Source: Burkholderiales bacterium (GTDB lineage: Bacteria > Pseudomonadota > Gammaproteobacteria > Burkholderiales > JAEUMW01). From it: a DNA stretch of 19,931 nt. Of this stretch, positions 17,666 to 19,931 are shown piece after piece. The translations under genes were made by a program, and so were the position numbers. A model generated the notes under the pieces. It searched no databases. It was not told where the DNA came from and saw nothing but the letters and a program-made list of their open reading frames with translations. Where the stretch lies: contig JAEUMX010000065.1 of NCBI GenBank assembly GCA_016791285.1, positions 1 to 19,931 of the forward strand, given 5' to 3'. How positions within the stretch are numbered: the stretch's first letter is position 1; each line of letters starts with the position of its first letter.

Positions 17666-19561
17666 CTACTGCTTCTGTTGCAGCAGATCCTGGTTGACGC
17701 TCACTTTGGAGCCCCCGCGCAGACTGCCGAGATAGGCCGTCAGCTCCTCCTGGCCGGCGGCCTGAGCCAGCGCGGCCGTGATTTCGCGACGCTGTGACGG
17801 CTTGATGTCCGTCGGCTCGACCACCTTCGTCAGCTTCAACAGCGCGTAACTGCCCTTCCCGAAGTCCGCGCCGGCAAAGGCCGGCAGATGCGCGGCGTCG
17901 ATCCGGAACAGCTGCTGCAAGGCAGCGGGCGGCAGCCCCTCGGCACCACTGCGCGACACCAGCTTCGGATCGCTCCACGCGATGTTGACCTGCTCGCCCG
18001 CGCGCAGCTTCGCGAGCTTCGCCTGCCCCTCCTGCTGCGCAAGCTTCTGCGCCTCCTTGAGCAGCAGATTCTTCTTGATCTCTGCGCTCACTTCGGCAAA
18101 AGGCCTCATTGCCGCAGGCTCATGCTCGATGACGCGCGCCGCCACCAGCGTGCTGTTTCCAACGTCGATCGCCTCGGTATTGCGCCTGTTCTGCACGGCG
18201 TCGTCGGCAAAGATCGCGGTCAGCAAGCGCGGGTGGTTGAGCGCAGGAATCTCGGATGCACTCCGGGTGATCCACGGGCTGTCCTGCAAGGTGAGCTTGA
18301 GTTCATCGGCCGCCGGCTTGAGACTGTCCGCCTGTTCGTAGACCAGATTGCTGAAGGTCTCCGCAGCATCGGCAAAGCGCTTCTCGGCCTTCTGCCGTCG
18401 CAGGTCCTGCTCGATGCGCGACCTCGCCTGCGCGAGGTCGGTCGTCTGCGCGGGTTTGACCGCCGAGACCTTGATGATGTGATAGCCGAACTCCGTCTCG
18501 ACGGGGCCCACGAGCTCGCCCACCTTCGCGCCGAACGCGGCGTCCTCGAACGCCTTCACCATCATCCCGCGGCCGAAGAAACCGAGGTCACCGCCCTTGG
18601 TCGCAGAACCCGGATCCTGCGAGCTGGCCTTCGCCACCTCTGCGAACGTCTCCGGCTTGCGCTTCAACTGTGTGAGGAGCGCTTCCACCTTCGCCCTGGC
18701 CGCCGCCCGGGTCTCCGCCGATGCCGACTTGTCCGCGTTGATGAGGATATGGCTCGCCTGCCGCTCTTCGGATTTCTGGAACCGGGCGAGGTTCTGTTCG
18801 TAGTACGCCCGGATCTCCTCGTCGCTCACCGTCACCTGCTTTGACAGCGCATCTGGTGACAGGACGATGTACTGCACACGCGCCTTCTCCGGGATGCGGA
18901 ATTCCGCCTGATGCGCATCGTAGTACTGCTGTGCCGCATCCGGAGCGAGCGTGACCCGATCGAGGAACTGTTCCGGTGCGATCACCGACCACCGCACCTC
19001 CCGCTTCTGCTCACGCAGGCGGGCAACCCGTTCGACTATCGCCGCGGGAACGATTGCCGTCCCTGCGTACGCATCGCTCAACCGCTGCGCCATGAGATCA
19101 CCGCGCAACTCGCTTTCGAACTGCACGGCGGTGCGCCGGCGAGACTTGAGAAACTCCTGGTACTTCGCGAGCGAGAACCGCTCTCCATCGCGAAACGCCG
19201 GGATGTCGAGCAACAGCTTCTGCAGATCCGCATCCGGAATCAGGACGCCCTCCCGGGACGCCTGTTCGACCAGCAGGCGCTGCTGGATCAGTCGATCGAG
19301 CACCATCGCACGGATTTCCGGCCCGTCGATGACCGACGCAGTCGCTTCGTTGCCGAGAAGCTCCCGAACCTGCTCCTGCTGCCTGCGCAGCGCCTCACCG
19401 AACTCGGCCTGCGAGATGCGCTGATCGCCGACCGTGGCGATAGCACTACCGCTGCCCCCGTCGCGGAAATAAGCGTCGATCCCGAAGAACGCGAAGGTGA
19501 CGACGATGGCGCCCAGGATCGCCTGGACCACCCATTTCTTGTTGCGAACGAAGTCGAACAT
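17666..19561 (-). CDS. ppiD: Periplasmic folding chaperone / peptidyl-prolyl isomerase PpiD
   Basis: PpiD is anchored in the inner membrane near the Sec translocon and assists newly exported proteins. The 631-residue product begins MFDFVRNKKWVVQAILG, the standard PpiD start, with a single membrane helix at about 11-30 and the rest periplasmic. A SurA-N-like chaperone region follows (about 35-160, beginning ATVGDQRISQAEFGEALRR). The parvulin domain spans ~264-366: ERQASHILI (266-274), GSATKGGDLGFFGRGMMVKAFEDAAF (partly quoted; 318-343) and ETEFGYHIIKV (355-365). A second, degenerate isomerase-like half and a long helical C-terminus end in LLQQKQ. The ATG at 19561 is preceded by AAGGG with good spacing. 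Upstream are the terminator and tRNA genes; hupB-ppiD adjacency is as in E. coli. Confidence 0.95.
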   Translation of the reverse strand: MFDFVRNKKWVVQAILGAIVVTFAFFGIDAYFRDGGSGSAIATVGDQRISQAEFGEALRRQQEQVRELLGNEATASVIDGPEIRAMVLDRLIQQRLLVEQASREGVLIPDADLQKLLLDIPAFRDGERFSLAKYQEFLKSRRRTAVQFESELRGDLMAQRLSDAYAGTAIVPAAIVERVARLREQKREVRWSVIAPEQFLDRVTLAPDAAQQYYDAHQAEFRIPEKARVQYIVLSPDALSKQVTVSDEEIRAYYEQNLARFQKSEERQASHILINADKSASAETRAAARAKVEALLTQLKRKPETFAEVAKASSQDPGSATKGGDLGFFGRGMMVKAFEDAAFGAKVGELVGPVETEFGYHIIKVSAVKPAQTTDLAQARSRIEQDLRRQKAEKRFADAAETFSNLVYEQADSLKPAADELKLTLQDSPWITRSASEIPALNHPRLLTAIFADDAVQNRRNTEAIDVGNSTLVAARVIEHEPAAMRPFAEVSAEIKKNLLLKEAQKLAQQEGQAKLAKLRAGEQVNIAWSDPKLVSRSGAEGLPPAALQQLFRIDAAHLPAFAGADFGKGSYALLKLTKVVEPTDIKPSQRREITAALAQAAGQEELTAYLGSLRGGSKVSVNQDLLQQKQ

Positions 19562-19613
19562 ACGAAACCCTTGTGTGCACCGCGTTGCGCCGGAACGAGC
19601 GCCCGCCCCAACG

Positions 19614-19639
19614 AAAAAAGGCGAACTCGCGTTCGCCTT
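19614..19639 (-). terminator. Intrinsic terminator of the tRNA-Val/tRNA-Asp transcript
   Basis: On the minus strand AAGGCGAAC (19639-19631), loop GCGA, GTTCGCCTT (19626-19618) form a perfect 9-bp stem ending in a T run through 19614. It lies just after tRNA-Asp and 52 nt before the ppiD start, so it should separate the two transcripts. Confidence 0.9.
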
Positions 19640-19652
19640 CTGTACTTGGTCT

Positions 19653-19729
19653 TGGCGGAGTGGACGGGACTCGAACCCGCGACCCCCGGCGTGACAGGCC
19701 GGTATTCTAACCGACTGAACTACCACTCC
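19653..19729 (-). tRNA. tRNA-Asp, anticodon GTC
   Basis: Acceptor GGAGTGG (19729-19723) pairs with CCACTCC (19663-19657); discriminator G (19656) and encoded CCA (19655-19653) follow. The D arm holds AGTTCAGTCGGTTAGAAT. The anticodon arm CCGGC-CTGTCAC-GCCGG gives GTC. The T arm is GCGGG-TTCGAGT-CCCGT-like. It is 18 bp downstream of tRNA-Val(TAC) and followed by a strong terminator. Confidence 0.96.
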
Positions 19730-19747
19730 CCGCACCCTCGGTCCGGC

Positions 19748-19823
19748 TGGTGGGTGCTGACAGGTTCGAACTGCCGACATTCGCCTTGTAAGGGCGACGC
19801 TCTACCAACTGAGCTAAGCACCC
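19748..19823 (-). tRNA. tRNA-Val, anticodon TAC
   Basis: Acceptor GGGTGCT (19823-19817) pairs with AGCACCC (19758-19752), with discriminator A and encoded CCA (19750-19748). The D loop reads TAGCTCAGTTGGTAGAGC. The anticodon arm TCGCC-CTTACAA-GGCGA gives TAC. The T arm carries GTTCGAAC. It lies 44 bp after the hupB stop with no obvious promoter or terminator between, so it may be read from the hupB transcript. Confidence 0.96.
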
Positions 19824-19867
19824 GGGTTCGGAATCGGCAACCGCCGCCCCGGCCAGCCAAAGGAGCG

Positions 19868-19931
19868 CTAGTTTATCGCGTCTTTCAGCGCCTTGCCAGC
19901 CCGGAACTTCGGGATCTTCGCGGCCTTGATC
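19868..19931 (-). CDS. hupB: DNA-binding protein HU, C-terminal end (5' part outside window)
   Basis: The minus strand encodes IKAAKIPKFRAGKALKDAIN followed by TAG (19870-19868). This is the conserved HU/IHF C-terminus (IPxFxAGKxLKDAVN), which forms the last strand and helix of the DNA-bending nucleoid protein. HU-beta rather than IHF is supported by the ending and by the neighbourhood hupB, tRNA genes, ppiD. Only 20 residues are visible. Confidence 0.85.
   Translation of the reverse strand, partial: IKAAKIPKFRAGKALKDAIN

Overview
The window is GC-rich, densely packed chromosomal DNA from a proteobacterium. Gene content and order point to the Beta/Gammaproteobacteria. The block mltD, gloB, class I methyltransferase, rnhA, dnaQ matches the Escherichia coli neighbourhood dniR/mltD-gloB-yafS-rnhA-dnaQ, although orientations differ. 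The right end has the common hupB, tRNA, ppiD arrangement with fabI next to it. This is inferred from gene order and protein motifs only. I see no insertion sequence, phage gene, CRISPR array or integrase.

Layout. 1-171: 3' end of a small lipoprotein gene with a SHOCT-like tail. 197-1597 (-): gltX. 1717-1792 (+): tRNA-Val(CAC), behind a good sigma70-type promoter, followed by an exported alpha/beta-hydrolase-like protein (1867-2955 +). Its stop overlaps that of a convergent RTX-type calcium-binding protein (2940-4073 -). 4351-7761 (-): a tight run of methyltransferase, rnhA, dnaQ, HMG-CoA lyase and a YciA-type acyl-CoA thioesterase. Diverging from it are gloB (7791-8564 +) and mltD (8690-10096 +). 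10115-16767 (-): a four-gene oligopeptide ABC importer with overlapping reading frames (binding protein, two permeases, one polypeptide with two ATPase domains), organised like YejABEF. 16842-17645 (+): fabI, convergent with ppiD (17666-19561 -). 19653-19823 (-): tRNA-Val(TAC) then tRNA-Asp(GTC), closed by a strong intrinsic terminator. 19868-19931 (-): the C-terminal end of an HU protein gene.

How the genes fit together. Most genes are housekeeping: translation (gltX, three tRNAs), replication fidelity and RNA/DNA hybrid removal (dnaQ, rnhA), methylglyoxal detoxification (gloB), cell-wall turnover (mltD), fatty-acid synthesis (fabI), periplasmic folding (ppiD) and nucleoid structure (hupB). 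HMG-CoA lyase and the thioesterase suggest leucine or isoprenoid-acid degradation with acyl-CoA turnover. The ABC operon probably recovers peptides.

The least ordinary items are: (i) the RTX protein, with an N-terminal domain I cannot place firmly, three RTX nonapeptides and three further C-terminal repeats; (ii) the ABC importer, whose binding protein appears to carry both a lipobox and a C-terminal membrane helix; (iii) several start codons (gltX, gloB, the binding protein) with a -10-like hexamer only 8-9 nt upstream and no Shine-Dalgarno, suggesting leaderless mRNAs. I found no convincing new multi-gene defence or mobile system. No intergenic stretch exceeds 300 bases; the largest (4074-4350) is described below.
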